Both the position numbers and the translations under genes were made by a program. From Clostridia bacterium (GTDB taxonomy: Bacteria; Bacillota; Clostridia; TANB77; UBA1234): a stretch of DNA of 64,000 nt. Shown in pieces: positions 28,994 to 37,577 of the stretch. Within the stretch, counting starts at the first letter, position 1. Each line of letters starts with the position of its first letter. The notes under the pieces were generated by a model. The model ran no database searches, was not told the origin of the DNA, and was given only the letters and a program-made list of their open reading frames with translations. Location of the stretch: the NCBI GenBank assembly GCA_017462965.1, contig JAFTQC010000049.1:1-64000 (forward strand). Direction: 5' to 3'.

Positions 28994-30166
28994 ATGAGTG
29001 AACTAATAGTTAACCAAAAAAAAGATAAAGTAGAAGTTTGTGTTGTGGAAGAAAATTCCATATGTGAACTCTATATTTATGGTGAAGAAAAAGAGAATAT
29101 TATGGGAAATATATACCTTGGAAAAGTAAGAAATGTAGTAGACGGAATGCAAGCTGCTTTTATAGATATCGGAATAGAAAAAAATGCGTTTATATCGGTT
29201 AAAGATGCAATTCCAAAGGTTGATGTTACAAAAGAAGAACAAATAATTGATTTTAAAATTTCAAAAGTTTTATCACCAGAAGATAATCTTATAGTTCAAG
29301 TAAAGAAAACTCCAACTCAAATGAAAGGCGCGAGAGTTTCTACACACATAACGTTACCTGGAAATTATTTGGTTTTGATGCCAAATATTGGAATTGTTAC
29401 GGTTTCACAAAAAATTTCAACAGAAAAAGAAAAGGATAGATTAGTGAAAATCGTAGAAAAATTCTTACCTGACAATTATGGTGTTATTGTGAGAACAGAT
29501 GCAGAAGGTGTTTCTGAAGAGGTTTTGAAAGATGATTTAAATAAACTTATAGAGCAATGGGAACAGATATTGAAAAAATCTAATGAAATTAATAAAGTTT
29601 CATTGCTTTATGATGAACATGAACTTGTTTCAAAAATAGGAAGAGAGCTAATTAATCAAAAATTAGAGAAAATATATGTAAATGATAAGAATATATATCA
29701 TCAAATAAAAGAATATATAGCTGGTAAATCGGAAAATTTAGCTATTTCAATAGAGTTTATGGAAGTAGAAGATATAATAGACGAGTTTGGGCTAACTTCT
29801 GAGCTTTTGGATGCTAATAGCAGAAAAATATGGCTTAAAAATGGGGGATACATAGTTATAGATAAGACTGAAGCGCTTACAGCTATAGACGTCAATTCGG
29901 GGAAATATTTGGGAAATAGCAATTTAGAGCAAACAGCGTTAGAAGTTAATTCTGAAGCGGCAAAAGAGATAATGAAGCAAATTAGGCTAAAAGATATAGG
30001 TGGAATCATAGTAATAGACTATATTGATTTGGCACAAAAAGAGAATCAACAAAAAATTATTGAAATAATGAAAAATGAGACATCAAAGGATAGAAGTAAG
30101 ATAGACATAAAAGGTTATACTGAGCTTAATTTGGTAGAGCTTACTAGAAAAATGATGAATATCTAA
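28994..30166 (+). CDS. rng: RNase E/G family ribonuclease
   Basis: Endoribonuclease for rRNA and mRNA processing. An S1-like domain (MGNIYLGKVRNVVDGMQAAF, about residues 36-110) is followed by the RNase H-like catalytic region with GGYIVIDKTEALTAIDVNSG and IGGIIVIDYIDL, whose aspartates bind magnesium. At 390 residues it is shorter than RNase G (about 490) and ends at ELTRKMMN, before the zinc-link cysteines and small domain of the classic enzymes. I saw no frameshift near its end, so this appears to be a natural short form. It is cotranscribed with pth. Confidence 0.88.
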   Translation: MSELIVNQKKDKVEVCVVEENSICELYIYGEEKENIMGNIYLGKVRNVVDGMQAAFIDIGIEKNAFISVKDAIPKVDVTKEEQIIDFKISKVLSPEDNLIVQVKKTPTQMKGARVSTHITLPGNYLVLMPNIGIVTVSQKISTEKEKDRLVKIVEKFLPDNYGVIVRTDAEGVSEEVLKDDLNKLIEQWEQILKKSNEINKVSLLYDEHELVSKIGRELINQKLEKIYVNDKNIYHQIKEYIAGKSENLAISIEFMEVEDIIDEFGLTSELLDANSRKIWLKNGGYIVIDKTEALTAIDVNSGKYLGNSNLEQTALEVNSEAAKEIMKQIRLKDIGGIIVIDYIDLAQKENQQKIIEIMKNETSKDRSKIDIKGYTELNLVELTRKMMNI

Positions 30167-30175
30167 TGAAAAATA

Positions 30176-30204
30176 TTGCAAATTATGGTTATTTGTGATA
30201 TCAT
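30176..30204 (+). promoter_or_regulatory. Promoter of rpsF-ssb-rpsR
   Basis: TTGCAA (30176-30181), 17-base spacer, TATCAT (30199-30204), starting just after the RNase gene ends. Confidence 0.6.
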
Positions 30205-30252
30205 ATGGCTCGCAGTATAACTGCCTTGCTCTATGCTAGACATAGGGCCATA
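30204..30252 (+). promoter_or_regulatory. Three-way-junction leader upstream of rpsF
   Basis: Outer stem TATGGC (30204-30209) with GCCATA (30247-30252). Inside it are hairpins GCAGT-ATA-ACTGC (30212-30224) and CTATG-CTAGA-CATAG (30231-30245). It lies immediately before the rpsF ribosome binding site and resembles ribosomal protein autoregulatory leaders. The S6:S18 complex is the natural candidate ligand (inference). Confidence 0.6.
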
Positions 30253-30274
30253 AGTCCAAAAGGAGGTGTAATAG

Positions 30275-30559
30275 ATGCAAAATAATTATGAAACAATCAT
30301 GATTATAAACTCTAATCTTGAAGAAGCTACTATCAATGCAACAATAGAGAAAATATCTGCTCTAATCAATGCAAATGGTAAAGTAGAGTCTACAGAGGAG
30401 TGGGGAAAGAAAAAATTAGCTTATCCTATCAAAAAACAAGCTGAAGGATATTATGTTCTAGTTAATTTTACAAGTAACCCAGAATTTATTGATGAATTAG
30501 ACAGAATATACAATATTACTGACGAAGTTATCAAACACATAGTTGTAAAAAAAGACTAG
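30275..30559 (+). CDS. rpsF: 30S ribosomal protein S6
   Basis: Binds S18 and the 16S central domain. It begins MQNNYETIMIINSNLEEATI and includes WGKKKLAYPIKKQAEGYYVL and ITDEVIKHIVVKKD at the end. Length 94, typical. AGGAGGTG precedes ATG. It heads the conserved rpsF-ssb-rpsR operon. Confidence 0.97.
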   Translation: MQNNYETIMIINSNLEEATINATIEKISALINANGKVESTEEWGKKKLAYPIKKQAEGYYVLVNFTSNPEFIDELDRIYNITDEVIKHIVVKKD

Positions 30560-30577
30560 AAGAGGAGGACTTTTATT

Positions 30578-31006
30578 ATGAATAAAGTTGTTCTAATGGG
30601 AAGATTAACTAGAGATCCTGAAGTTAGATATACAAGTACAAATAACACACTTGTAGCATCTTTTTCACTAGCAGTTAATAGAAGATTTGCTAGACAAGGA
30701 GAAGAAAGACAAGCTGATTTTATCAACATAGTTGCTTGGGACAGAACTGGTGAGTTCTGTAGTAAATATTTCAAGAAAGGCCAACAAGTTGGCGTAATTG
30801 GAAGAATACAAACAAGAAATTATGATGATAAAGATGGTAAAAAGGTTTATGTAACGGAAGTTATCGCTGAAGAAGCATATTTTGCGGATACAAGAAGAGA
30901 AGGAGAAGCAAATCCATTTTCTACAGGTGCAACAGGAACAGCATTTGATGCTAATACTGCACCAAGCGATTTCACTCAAGTTACAGATGATGATTTACCA
31001 TTTTAG
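30578..31006 (+). CDS. ssb: Single-stranded DNA-binding protein
   Basis: Coats single-stranded DNA in replication and repair. The OB fold (residues 1-105) starts MNKVVLMGRLTRDPEVRYTS and includes FINIVAWDRTGEFC and GRIQTRNYDDKDGKKVYVTE. A flexible linker leads to the acidic tip DDDLPF that recruits partner proteins. Length 142. AGAGGAGG precedes ATG. Confidence 0.97.
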   Translation: MNKVVLMGRLTRDPEVRYTSTNNTLVASFSLAVNRRFARQGEERQADFINIVAWDRTGEFCSKYFKKGQQVGVIGRIQTRNYDDKDGKKVYVTEVIAEEAYFADTRREGEANPFSTGATGTAFDANTAPSDFTQVTDDDLPF

Positions 31007-31064
31007 ATTTGTATCTTAGTAAATTTTGGAATCCCTAAAAATATTAAGATTGGAGGAAAGAAAA

Positions 31065-31349
31065 ATGGCAGACAAAAAAGGCGCTAGAAAATTCAATAAC
31101 AGAAATAATAACGATGACGATGCAATGCCAAGACAAAGAAGAATTAAAAAGAAAGTTTGTGCTTTCTGTGCTGATAAGAATTTAGTTATCGATTATAAAG
31201 ATGCTGAAAAGCTAAGAAAATATGTTAGTGAAAAAGGTAAAATATTGCCAAGAAGAGTTACAGGTCTTTGCGCAAAACATCAAAGAGAAGTAACAGTAGC
31301 TATTAAAAGAGCTAGACATATTGGTTTATTACCATACACAGCTGAATAA
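31065..31349 (+). CDS. rpsR: 30S ribosomal protein S18
   Basis: Platform protein that pairs with S6. The ATG at 31065 is chosen because TGGAGG lies nine bases upstream. Conserved region: [12 protein letters not shown], then [20 protein letters not shown] and [20 protein letters not shown]. The cysteines and His at CAFC and CAKH suggest a zinc form. The N-terminus is extended by a polar, Asn-rich stretch of about 15 residues. Length 94. Confidence 0.96.
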   Translation: MADKKGARKFNNRNNNDDDAMPRQRRIKKKVCAFCADKNLVIDYKDAEKLRKYVSEKGKILPRRVTGLCAKHQREVTVAIKRARHIGLLPYTAE

Positions 31350-31372
31350 TATTAATGTTGATAAAAATAGAG

Positions 31373-31405
31373 AAAACTTACCACAATTAGTGTGGTAAGT
31401 TTTTT
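31373..31405 (+). terminator. Terminator after rpsR
   Basis: AAAACTTACCACA pairs with TGTGGTAAGTTTT over a five-base loop, followed by TTTATTT. Confidence 0.92.
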
Positions 31406-31460
31406 ATTTATAAAATAATGTTGTGACGGAATGATAAAAGTGTAAGGAAATAGAAAATTA

Positions 31461-31489
31461 TTGTTACATATAAAAAGTAATGCTATACT
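31461..31489 (+). promoter_or_regulatory. Promoter of the pilin-like gene at 31512
   Basis: TTGTTA (31461-31466), 17-base spacer, TATACT (31484-31489). Confidence 0.75.
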
Positions 31490-31511
31490 ATATTTCATGG
31501 AGGGATGACAA

Positions 31512-31931
31512 ATGAAAAATCAAAGAGGTGTAACTCTAGTAACAATGATTGTTATGATTGTTGTGATGGCAATAATTGCTACAATATCTATTACTGGAGG
31601 AGTTGAGGTTGTAAGAGAATCAAAGAATCAGGTGAAAGAAGATAATTTAGCTAGTGTTAAAAATTTAGTTAATAGAGAATCGGCTAAGGTAAATACTGGT
31701 GGAACTCTTACTCCTGCTAATGCAAAATTATATGGAACAGAAAATGCGGTTTTGAAGGAACAAAATATTGGTGAAGATTGGTATTATCTTGATGAAGTTG
31801 CTTTAAATGAAATGGGAATTGAGTATGCCAATGAAACTTATGTTGTAAATTACAAGTTGAATGTTGTAATTGCATTGTCGGAAGAACCAAATCTTCATGA
31901 AAAGATAGAATATTATAATAGAGAATATTAA
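31512..31931 (+). CDS. Type IV pilin-like protein
   Basis: 139 residues with a prepilin-type leader: basic MKNQR, Gly6, then VTLVTMIVMIVVMAII, a long hydrophobic helix. The residue at +5 after the glycine is Thr, not the usual Glu. A globular region ends with YVVNYKLNVVIAL, a motif shared with the pilin-like proteins at 43740 and 44234 and the surface protein at 42056. It is therefore probably a pseudopilin or minor pilin exposed on the surface. It is monocistronic with its own promoter. No prepilin peptidase or assembly ATPase is in the window. Confidence 0.75.
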   Translation: MKNQRGVTLVTMIVMIVVMAIIATISITGGVEVVRESKNQVKEDNLASVKNLVNRESAKVNTGGTLTPANAKLYGTENAVLKEQNIGEDWYYLDEVALNEMGIEYANETYVVNYKLNVVIALSEEPNLHEKIEYYNREY

Positions 31932-31986
31932 TAAGAGGGACGCCCCTTTTTGTGAAAATATTTCACAAAAAGGGGCGTCCCTCTTA
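31932..31986. repeat. Dispersed palindrome used as a bidirectional terminator
   Basis: 26-base arms, 31932-31957 and 31961-31986, perfectly complementary around a three-base centre. The core is GGGACGCCCC with TTTTTGTG. It fills the whole space between the pilin-like gene and murI, which converge. A closely related copy is at 51820. Confidence 0.95.
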
Positions 31987-32751
31987 TTAAATTTTAAATC
32001 CCATTTTTTTTGCGTTTTCTTTAAATGATTCAAAATCATCGCTTGCAAATAATTCAATTGTTCCAACATGGTCTGAATTATTTTGTAGATTATTAGCATT
32101 TAAGTATTTTAGAGTATCTTTTGCTGATATTTCTCCAATATCTATTAATTGTACTTGAAATCCGACTTCTTCTTGAATTTGATCTTTTAATAATGGATAA
32201 TGAGTACAACCAAGTACGATTGAAGAAATTTTAGTAGATTCAATATTTAATTTGCTAATATATTCTTTTATGAAATATGGTGTACCTTCATTTTCAATTA
32301 GACATTCTTCTATAATAGGTACAAATAAAGGACAAGCGATTGATGTTATATTTGCATTAGGATTAAAAGAATGAATTGCTTTTTCCCAAGCATTACTTTT
32401 TATAGTTGCTTTAGTTGCGATAACACCAATACTTTTATCTTCTAAAATTTGTGCTGTTGGGGTAATTATATTACGTATTTCAATATCATATTTTTCTTTT
32501 AAATATTCGTATGCAGTTGCACTTGCTGTGCCGCATGCGATAATAATCATCTTTACATCTTTGGTAATTAAAAATTTAACAATTTCTTCACAATATTCGA
32601 TTATTTTTTCGGGAGATTTATCACCATAAGGAAGATGGGCTGTGTCACCAAAATATATAAAATCTTCATTTGGCATCAATTTCATATATTCTTTTAATAC
32701 AGTAAGTCCACCGCAACCTGAATCAAACATTCCAATAGCTCTTTTGTTCAT
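31987..32751 (-). CDS. murI: Glutamate racemase
   Basis: Makes D-glutamate for peptidoglycan. It begins with IGMFDSGCGGLTVLKEY and has FGDTAHLPYGDKS. The two catalytic cysteines are Cys73 in ACGTASA and Cys182 in GCTHYPLL. In most racemases the first motif is ACNTASA, so Asn is replaced by Gly here. Length 254. GAGGTG precedes ATG on the minus strand. It is divergent from trx across a 171-base gap. Confidence 0.94.
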   Translation of the reverse strand: MNKRAIGMFDSGCGGLTVLKEYMKLMPNEDFIYFGDTAHLPYGDKSPEKIIEYCEEIVKFLITKDVKMIIIACGTASATAYEYLKEKYDIEIRNIITPTAQILEDKSIGVIATKATIKSNAWEKAIHSFNPNANITSIACPLFVPIIEECLIENEGTPYFIKEYISKLNIESTKISSIVLGCTHYPLLKDQIQEEVGFQVQLIDIGEISAKDTLKYLNANNLQNNSDHVGTIELFASDDFESFKENAKKMGFKI

Positions 32752-32922
32752 AAAACACCTCTAAATTCTAAATTAAATACAAATATATTATTATTCTAGC
32801 ATTTAACAAAATAGTTGTAAATTTAAAATAATTGATAAATTTTTAACTATATGATAAATTAAAGAACATAGTAGTTTAGTATAAAAAGAGCAGATAGGGA
32901 AAAATAATATAAGGAGGTAATT

Positions 32923-33243
32923 ATGATACATCATATTGAAGATGAAAAGATTTTAATGGAAGTTATTAATAATGATAAATTAGTAATAATTGATTTTTTT
33001 GCAGAATGGTGTGGTCCTTGTCAAATGTTGACACCAGTCTTAAAGGCTTTAGATGAAAAATATAGTGGTGAAATTGAGGTTTATAAGGTGAATGTAGATG
33101 AAAGTCAAAATGCAGCAATGAGATATGGAGTCACTGCTATGCCTACACTTATCTTTTTCAAAGATGGTGAAGAAGTTGAAAGACAAATTGGATATATGGA
33201 TGAAGAGGAATTGGATAATTTAATAAAAGAATTTATTAATTAA
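32923..33243 (+). CDS. trxA: Thioredoxin
   Basis: Small thiol-disulfide oxidoreductase of the cytoplasm. The active site WCGPC is at residues 29-33, within FFAEWCGPCQML. The cis-proline loop is TAMPTLIFFKDG. Length 106, typical. AAGGAGG precedes ATG. It is a single gene with two stacked terminators behind it. Confidence 0.95.
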   Translation: MIHHIEDEKILMEVINNDKLVIIDFFAEWCGPCQMLTPVLKALDEKYSGEIEVYKVNVDESQNAAMRYGVTAMPTLIFFKDGEEVERQIGYMDEEELDNLIKEFIN

Positions 33244-33248
33244 AAAAA

Positions 33249-33320
33249 GGACAAAAGCCCCGTCCCTTTGTCCAAAAAAGACGAGTAAAAGTTTAAACTT
33301 TTAACTCGTCTTTTTTGTTG
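33249..33320. terminator. Two successive hairpins between trxA and the histidine kinase gene
   Basis: The first hairpin (33249-33273, GGACAAA and TTTGTCC arms around CCCCGTCC) belongs to the dispersed repeat family. The second (33280-33310) has arms GACGAGT-AAAAGTTT and AAACTTTTAACTCGTC, with T tracts on both strands. The second can end transcripts from both sides. The rest of the gap to 33456 also contains a weak CAAACTTTAC/ATAAAGTTTG pairing. Confidence 0.85.
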
Positions 33321-33456
33321 ACAAACTTTACAAAAGGGGGAACCTAAAAATAAAGTTTGCCAAAAGGTTAGATAAATTTATTTATTTCTTACCTTAAATA
33401 TAATATATCAGTTAATTGTGTATTAATCGTGAATAAAGGGAAAACAACAAATGAAA

Positions 33457-34941
33457 TTAAAGTGAATTATCTGTTGATATGTTTAATTCAAACCAGAATT
33501 CAACACCGTTTTCTTTGTTTTCGACGCCATAATTATTTTTGTGTTGGTCCATGATGGCTTTAACAAGTGAAAGACCTATACCAGAACCGCTTAAATCTCT
33601 GTTTCTGGAAGCATCAATTTTATAAAACTTGTTCCATATTTTTAGTAACTGATCCTTAGAAATTTGTTTTCCTGAATTATATACAAAAATACGTGCTAAA
33701 TTGCCTTTTTGATCGATTCGGATAGTTATTTCTTTTTGATCATCTACATTTTTAAGTGCATTGTTAATGTAATTTGTGATTACTTGTTCAATTCTAAATA
33801 TGTCTCCAAGAGTATAAAGTGTTTCGTCATTGTGTTCAAAAGAAGGCGAGATTTCTTTTTCGTTAAATCTAATTTCGTTCTTTTTTAAAATATTAGAAAT
33901 TAATTCAATGATATTAAATTTTTCGATATTTAAATTGTTTTTACCATATTCTAAATTTGATAAATCAAGTAAATCATGTGTTAACGCATTCATTTTGTTG
34001 GCTTCATCAAGGATAACTTCACAATAATATTTAATATCTTCTTCTGAAGAGGCTACTCCATCAACTAAGCCTTCGGCATAGCCTTGTATTAATGCTATTG
34101 GTGTTTTTAATTCGTGAGAAACATCTGATACGAATTGACTTCTCATTTCGGCAAGTTTTGATTTTTCTTCGATATCTTTTTCAAGTTCTAGGTTAATATC
34201 ACTTAACTCCTGAATTTTATTCTCTAAACTTTTTGAAAGAACATTAATACTTTTACCAAGCATTCCAATTTCATCTTCAGTTGTAACATTATAGGATTTT
34301 GAAAAGTCAAGTTCGCTTATATTTTTTGCAATAGCATTTAATTCTTTTATCGGTCTTGTAAATGATTTTGAAATTAAAAATGCGAGTAAGCAAGAGCCGC
34401 AAATTGCAAGTATACCTATTGTTGTTAAAAATCTATTAGTGACGATAACACTTTCTTTTATTGATTCTATTGGGGTTCTCATAAAAACTAGATTTCCATT
34501 TTCTAATTTGCCAAATAAGGTAACGAAGTCGGAACGAATACGATCATCTCTAATAACTTCCGTAAAATATGTCGTATCACCAGAAAGTCTGTTTTGAATG
34601 TACTCTGTATTAATAAAGTTCGTATAATTTTGAACGATAATCATATTATTAGAAAAATCGTTATTTGTTGAATAGATTGTTAATTTATCGTTATCTTTTA
34701 TAACGATATCTATATTTTGATTAGTTTCAATTTTTTCAAGCTCTAAAAGTGCAGAAGATTCGTTATAATTTTTGTAGATTTTTTTTACTGAATTATATGT
34801 TTTGGCAAGACTTTCTTCTTTAAAGTTCAAATAATAATTCTCAAGAACAGCCGTGTTTAATATAAGAATTGTTAGAATAACGAGAGCTACTAAGAATGAA
34901 AACCAAAAAAATAATCTTAAATTGATTGATATTTTTTTCAT
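33457..34941 (-). CDS. Membrane sensor histidine kinase
   Basis: 494 residues. Membrane spans are at about 10-32 and 168-192, with an extracytoplasmic sensor of about 135 residues between them. A HAMP linker (about 190-245) precedes the phospho-acceptor domain with His276 in SHELKTPIALIQGY. The ATPase domain has the N box ITNYINNAL and the G box SGSGIGLSLV. The signal is unknown. It lies 16 bases after its response regulator on the same strand, so the pair is one operon. It resembles envelope-stress or antibiotic-sensing kinases of Firmicutes, but no target is visible. Confidence 0.92.
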   Translation of the reverse strand: MKKISINLRLFFWFSFLVALVILTILILNTAVLENYYLNFKEESLAKTYNSVKKIYKNYNESSALLELEKIETNQNIDIVIKDNDKLTIYSTNNDFSNNMIIVQNYTNFINTEYIQNRLSGDTTYFTEVIRDDRIRSDFVTLFGKLENGNLVFMRTPIESIKESVIVTNRFLTTIGILAICGSCLLAFLISKSFTRPIKELNAIAKNISELDFSKSYNVTTEDEIGMLGKSINVLSKSLENKIQELSDINLELEKDIEEKSKLAEMRSQFVSDVSHELKTPIALIQGYAEGLVDGVASSEEDIKYYCEVILDEANKMNALTHDLLDLSNLEYGKNNLNIEKFNIIELISNILKKNEIRFNEKEISPSFEHNDETLYTLGDIFRIEQVITNYINNALKNVDDQKEITIRIDQKGNLARIFVYNSGKQISKDQLLKIWNKFYKIDASRNRDLSGSGIGLSLVKAIMDQHKNNYGVENKENGVEFWFELNISTDNSL

Positions 34942-34957
34942 ATATTTACCTCATAAA

Positions 34958-35626
34958 TTATTCAAATTTATACCCAAGTCCACGAATAGTTTGAATGTGG
35001 TTTCCTTTTTTGCCTAATTTTTTTCTTATTTTTTTTATGTGACTATCTATAGTTCGGGAATCACCATAGTAATCATAATTCCAAACATGATTTAAAATTT
35101 TTTCACGAGATAAAGCACTACCTCTATTTTCAATTAAGTACTGAAGTAATTCGAACTCTTTCATGCTTAAATCGGCGTTGGTTCCGTCAACAGTAACAAC
35201 ATGTGCATTAGTGTCAATAATAATACCATCAAAGTCAGTAATGGAATTACTATTCGGATAACATCTTTTTAATAAAGCTTCAACTCGTGCAACTAAAATT
35301 TTTGGACTAAAAGGTTTAGAAATATATTCATCAACACCTAGTTCAAAACCGAAAAGTTCATCGTTTTCTTCACCACGTGCAGTAAGCATAATAACTGGAA
35401 CTTCTGATTTTTTTCTAAGCTCACGAAGAGTAGCCCATCCATCTAAGATTGGCATCATAACATCTAATAAAATTAAATTAATATTTTCATGCATACTAAA
35501 AAGTTCAAGTGCTTTTTGACCATTTTCAGCTTCTAAAATTTCATATCCGTTCATAGATAAAAAATCTCTAAGAAGTTTTCTCATACGACTTTCATCGTCA
35601 ACGATAAGAATTTTTAAATTATTCAT
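34958..35626 (-). CDS. OmpR-family response regulator
   Basis: 222 residues from ATG at 35626. The receiver domain begins KILIVDDESRMRKLL, with phospho-acceptor Asp55 in LLDVMMPILDGW and Lys in YISKPF. The C-terminal winged-helix DNA-binding domain ends RTIDSHIKKIRKKLG and IRGLGYKFE. A longer frame upstream has no conserved sequence or good ribosome site, while GGAG lies 12 bases before the chosen start. It is the partner of the kinase directly downstream. Confidence 0.92.
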   Translation of the reverse strand: MNNLKILIVDDESRMRKLLRDFLSMNGYEILEAENGQKALELFSMHENINLILLDVMMPILDGWATLRELRKKSEVPVIMLTARGEENDELFGFELGVDEYISKPFSPKILVARVEALLKRCYPNSNSITDFDGIIIDTNAHVVTVDGTNADLSMKEFELLQYLIENRGSALSREKILNHVWNYDYYGDSRTIDSHIKKIRKKLGKKGNHIQTIRGLGYKFE

Positions 35627-35809
35627 AAATAATTCACACTCCCTAAAAAAATTATACAAAAGAAATATGCCTTTTGTGTGAACAAGTTGTAGAAACTTAA
35701 GAATTTTTTTGCATTTTACCACTAAAAAATATATTGCGCAAATTTAATTGTTTGTATATAGTAATTTTGAAAGTGTGAAGTAAAAAACTTCTGTGGGAGG
35801 AATAGAAAG

Positions 35810-36358
35810 ATGGGCAGAATTATTGTCTATACTGGACCAATGTTTTCAAGAAAAACTGCAATTTTACTTGCAGAATACGAACGTTCGCAGATTGCAGAAA
35901 GGGTAACAGCAGCATTTAAGCCAGCGATTGACGGTCGTTTTGGAAAAGATGTAATCAAAAGTAGAAATGCGGGTAGCATCGAGGCTTTTTGTATTACTGA
36001 TCTTGAAGAAATTGAAAAGCATGAAGCACAAGATTACTTTATCGATGAGTTCCAGTTTTTGAAAGGGGACATACAGGTAATTCAAAGACTGGCAAGCAAC
36101 GGTAAAAATATCTATGTGTCTGGTCTTGACATGACTGCAGAAGGAAAGCCCTTTGCAATTATGCAAGAACTTCTTTGCATTGCAGATGAAGTGGAAAAAC
36201 GTAAAGCGATTTGCGTTGATTGCAAGAACAATGCTACACATTCTTTTTTCTTAGGAAAAAAGAACGAAGATGTACTTGTCGGAGACAAAGAATATATTCC
36301 ACTTTGTAGGGAATGCTGGGCAAAACGAATGAAGATGAAAGAAGAGGGAGTTATCTAA
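35810..36358 (+). CDS. tdk: Thymidine kinase, type II
   Basis: Phosphorylates thymidine for salvage. It begins with IIVYTGPMFSRKT, ends the core with YFIDEFQFL, and carries zinc cysteines at CVDCK and CRECW. The usual P-loop is GPMFSGKS/T; the Gly before Lys is Arg here (residue 14), which may impair or alter ATP binding. Length 182. GC content and use of CGT and GCA codons look higher than in the neighbours, suggesting transfer, possibly from a phage. GGGAGGA precedes ATG. The gene is cotranscribed with the glycosylase 14 bases downstream. Confidence 0.85.
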   Translation: MGRIIVYTGPMFSRKTAILLAEYERSQIAERVTAAFKPAIDGRFGKDVIKSRNAGSIEAFCITDLEEIEKHEAQDYFIDEFQFLKGDIQVIQRLASNGKNIYVSGLDMTAEGKPFAIMQELLCIADEVEKRKAICVDCKNNATHSFFLGKKNEDVLVGDKEYIPLCRECWAKRMKMKEEGVI

Positions 36359-36372
36359 AATTAGGAGGGAAA

Positions 36373-37221
36373 ATGGCAAAAGTTGAATTTAATAATTTAA
36401 GTGACTTTGAGCTTGCCCACATTTTTGAATGTGGGCAGTGCTTTAGGTGGCGAAAAATAAATGAAAATAATTACATAGGAACAACTCCATATGGGGTAAT
36501 TGAAATAGAAAAGAAAAAAGACAACACGATTTGTATAGATGGTACTTTTACAGATGATGGAATAAAAGAGTCAATTTGTGAATACTTAGATTTAAATACG
36601 GATTATTCAAATATTAAAGCTATAATTTCAAAGGATGATATTAATTTGCAGAAAGCTATCCAATATGGTGGAGGTATAAGAATTTTAAATCAAGATCCAT
36701 GGGAAATGCTTATAAGTTTTATAATATCTGCTGCAAATAATATTCCTAGAATTTCAAAAACAATAGAAAATATATCGAGGGAGTATGGCAAGGAAATTAC
36801 ATATAAGGGTGAAAAGTATTATTTATTTCCAACTCCTGAAGAATTGGCAAGAGCTAGTGTTGAGGATTTGAGAAAATTAAATTTGGGATTTAGAGACAAA
36901 TATGTTTATAATGCAGCTCAAATGATAAATGATAAAAAAATGAATTTAGAAGAAATTTGCAATATGCCATATAAAGATGCAAAAAAGGAATTAAAAAAAT
37001 TTGCTGGCGTTGGTGATAAAGTTGCAGACTGTATTTTATTGTTTTCAATGAAAAAGAAAGAAGCTTTCCCTGTTGATACTTGGATAAAAAAGGTTATGGC
37101 TAATCTATATAATGAATCAAAAGATATAAAGAAAATAGCAAGTTTTGCAGAGGATAAATTTGGAGAATATGCGGGAATTGCTCAACAATATTTATTTTAC
37201 TACATGAGAGAAAACTTTTAG
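36373..37221 (+). CDS. ogg: 8-oxoguanine DNA glycosylase (OGG type)
   Basis: Removes oxidised guanine from DNA. An N-terminal domain with ECGQCFRWRK is followed by the helix-hairpin-helix GPD domain. The hairpin FAGVGDKVADCILLFSM contains the catalytic Lys, and FPVDTWIKKVM carries the catalytic Asp. The ATG at 36373, with AGGAGGG nine bases before, gives 282 residues; a longer upstream frame overlaps tdk. It adds to the base excision repair set with nfo and ung. The transcript ends at a hairpin of the dispersed repeat type. Confidence 0.92.
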   Translation: MAKVEFNNLSDFELAHIFECGQCFRWRKINENNYIGTTPYGVIEIEKKKDNTICIDGTFTDDGIKESICEYLDLNTDYSNIKAIISKDDINLQKAIQYGGGIRILNQDPWEMLISFIISAANNIPRISKTIENISREYGKEITYKGEKYYLFPTPEELARASVEDLRKLNLGFRDKYVYNAAQMINDKKMNLEEICNMPYKDAKKELKKFAGVGDKVADCILLFSMKKKEAFPVDTWIKKVMANLYNESKDIKKIASFAEDKFGEYAGIAQQYLFYYMRENF

Positions 37222-37243
37222 CAAAAAGGGGCGTCCCTCTTGC
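37219..37243 (+). repeat. Short copy of the GGGACGCCCC dispersed repeat
   Basis: AGCAA and TTGCT close an imperfect hairpin around GGGGCGTCCC, matching one half of the palindrome at 31932. It overlaps the stop codon of the glycosylase gene and probably serves as its terminator. Confidence 0.75.
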
Positions 37244-37251
37244 TAATCAAA

Positions 37252-37291
37252 AAAACAGATGCCCCAAAATATATATTTAGGACATCTGCTG
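37252..37291 (-). terminator. Terminator of the small membrane protein gene
   Basis: On the minus strand, AGCAGATGTCC pairs with GGGGCATCTG and is followed by TTTTTTT. Confidence 0.75.
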
Positions 37292-37310
37292 AAATCTTAT
37301 TAAATTTTAC

Positions 37311-37577
37311 TTAATCTTCATGGTTACTTATAACAGCATTGAAAAAGTCAATGATTAAGCTTCCAACGACGAATTGTGAAAACAGAACAATAGATGAGTA
37401 TATAAGCGTTGAGCCTAAAGTATGTAAAGAAACCTTACTAAATTCGGCAAACATATTATATAGTATCACAGCTACACCCGATAAACATAATGCAGATGAG
37501 ATTATTGATACATAGATAATTATATTTTTCGAAAATGTATTGATTGAATTAAGTTTATTTACTATTTTGCTTACCAT
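37311..37577 (-). CDS. Small two-span membrane protein, unknown
   Basis: 88 residues from ATG at 37577, chosen because GGAG lies nine bases upstream; an ATG nine bases earlier touches the Shine-Dalgarno site. Two hydrophobic segments, IIIYVSIISSALCLSGVAVI and LIYSSIVLFSQFVVGSLII, flank a short polar loop. No family recognised. It is monocistronic between the glycosylase gene and rpsT, on the opposite strand. The 370-base stretch on its promoter side contains an unusual set of CTCTAGGG repeats (37669-37698). Confidence 0.7.
   Translation of the reverse strand: MVSKIVNKLNSINTFSKNIIIYVSIISSALCLSGVAVILYNMFAEFSKVSLHTLGSTLIYSSIVLFSQFVVGSLIIDFFNAVISNHED

Noticed and set aside
35627-35722. N-terminal extension of the response regulator
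   Set aside because: The extra 32 residues are not conserved receiver sequence and overlap the promoter region; the start at 35626 fits the family.
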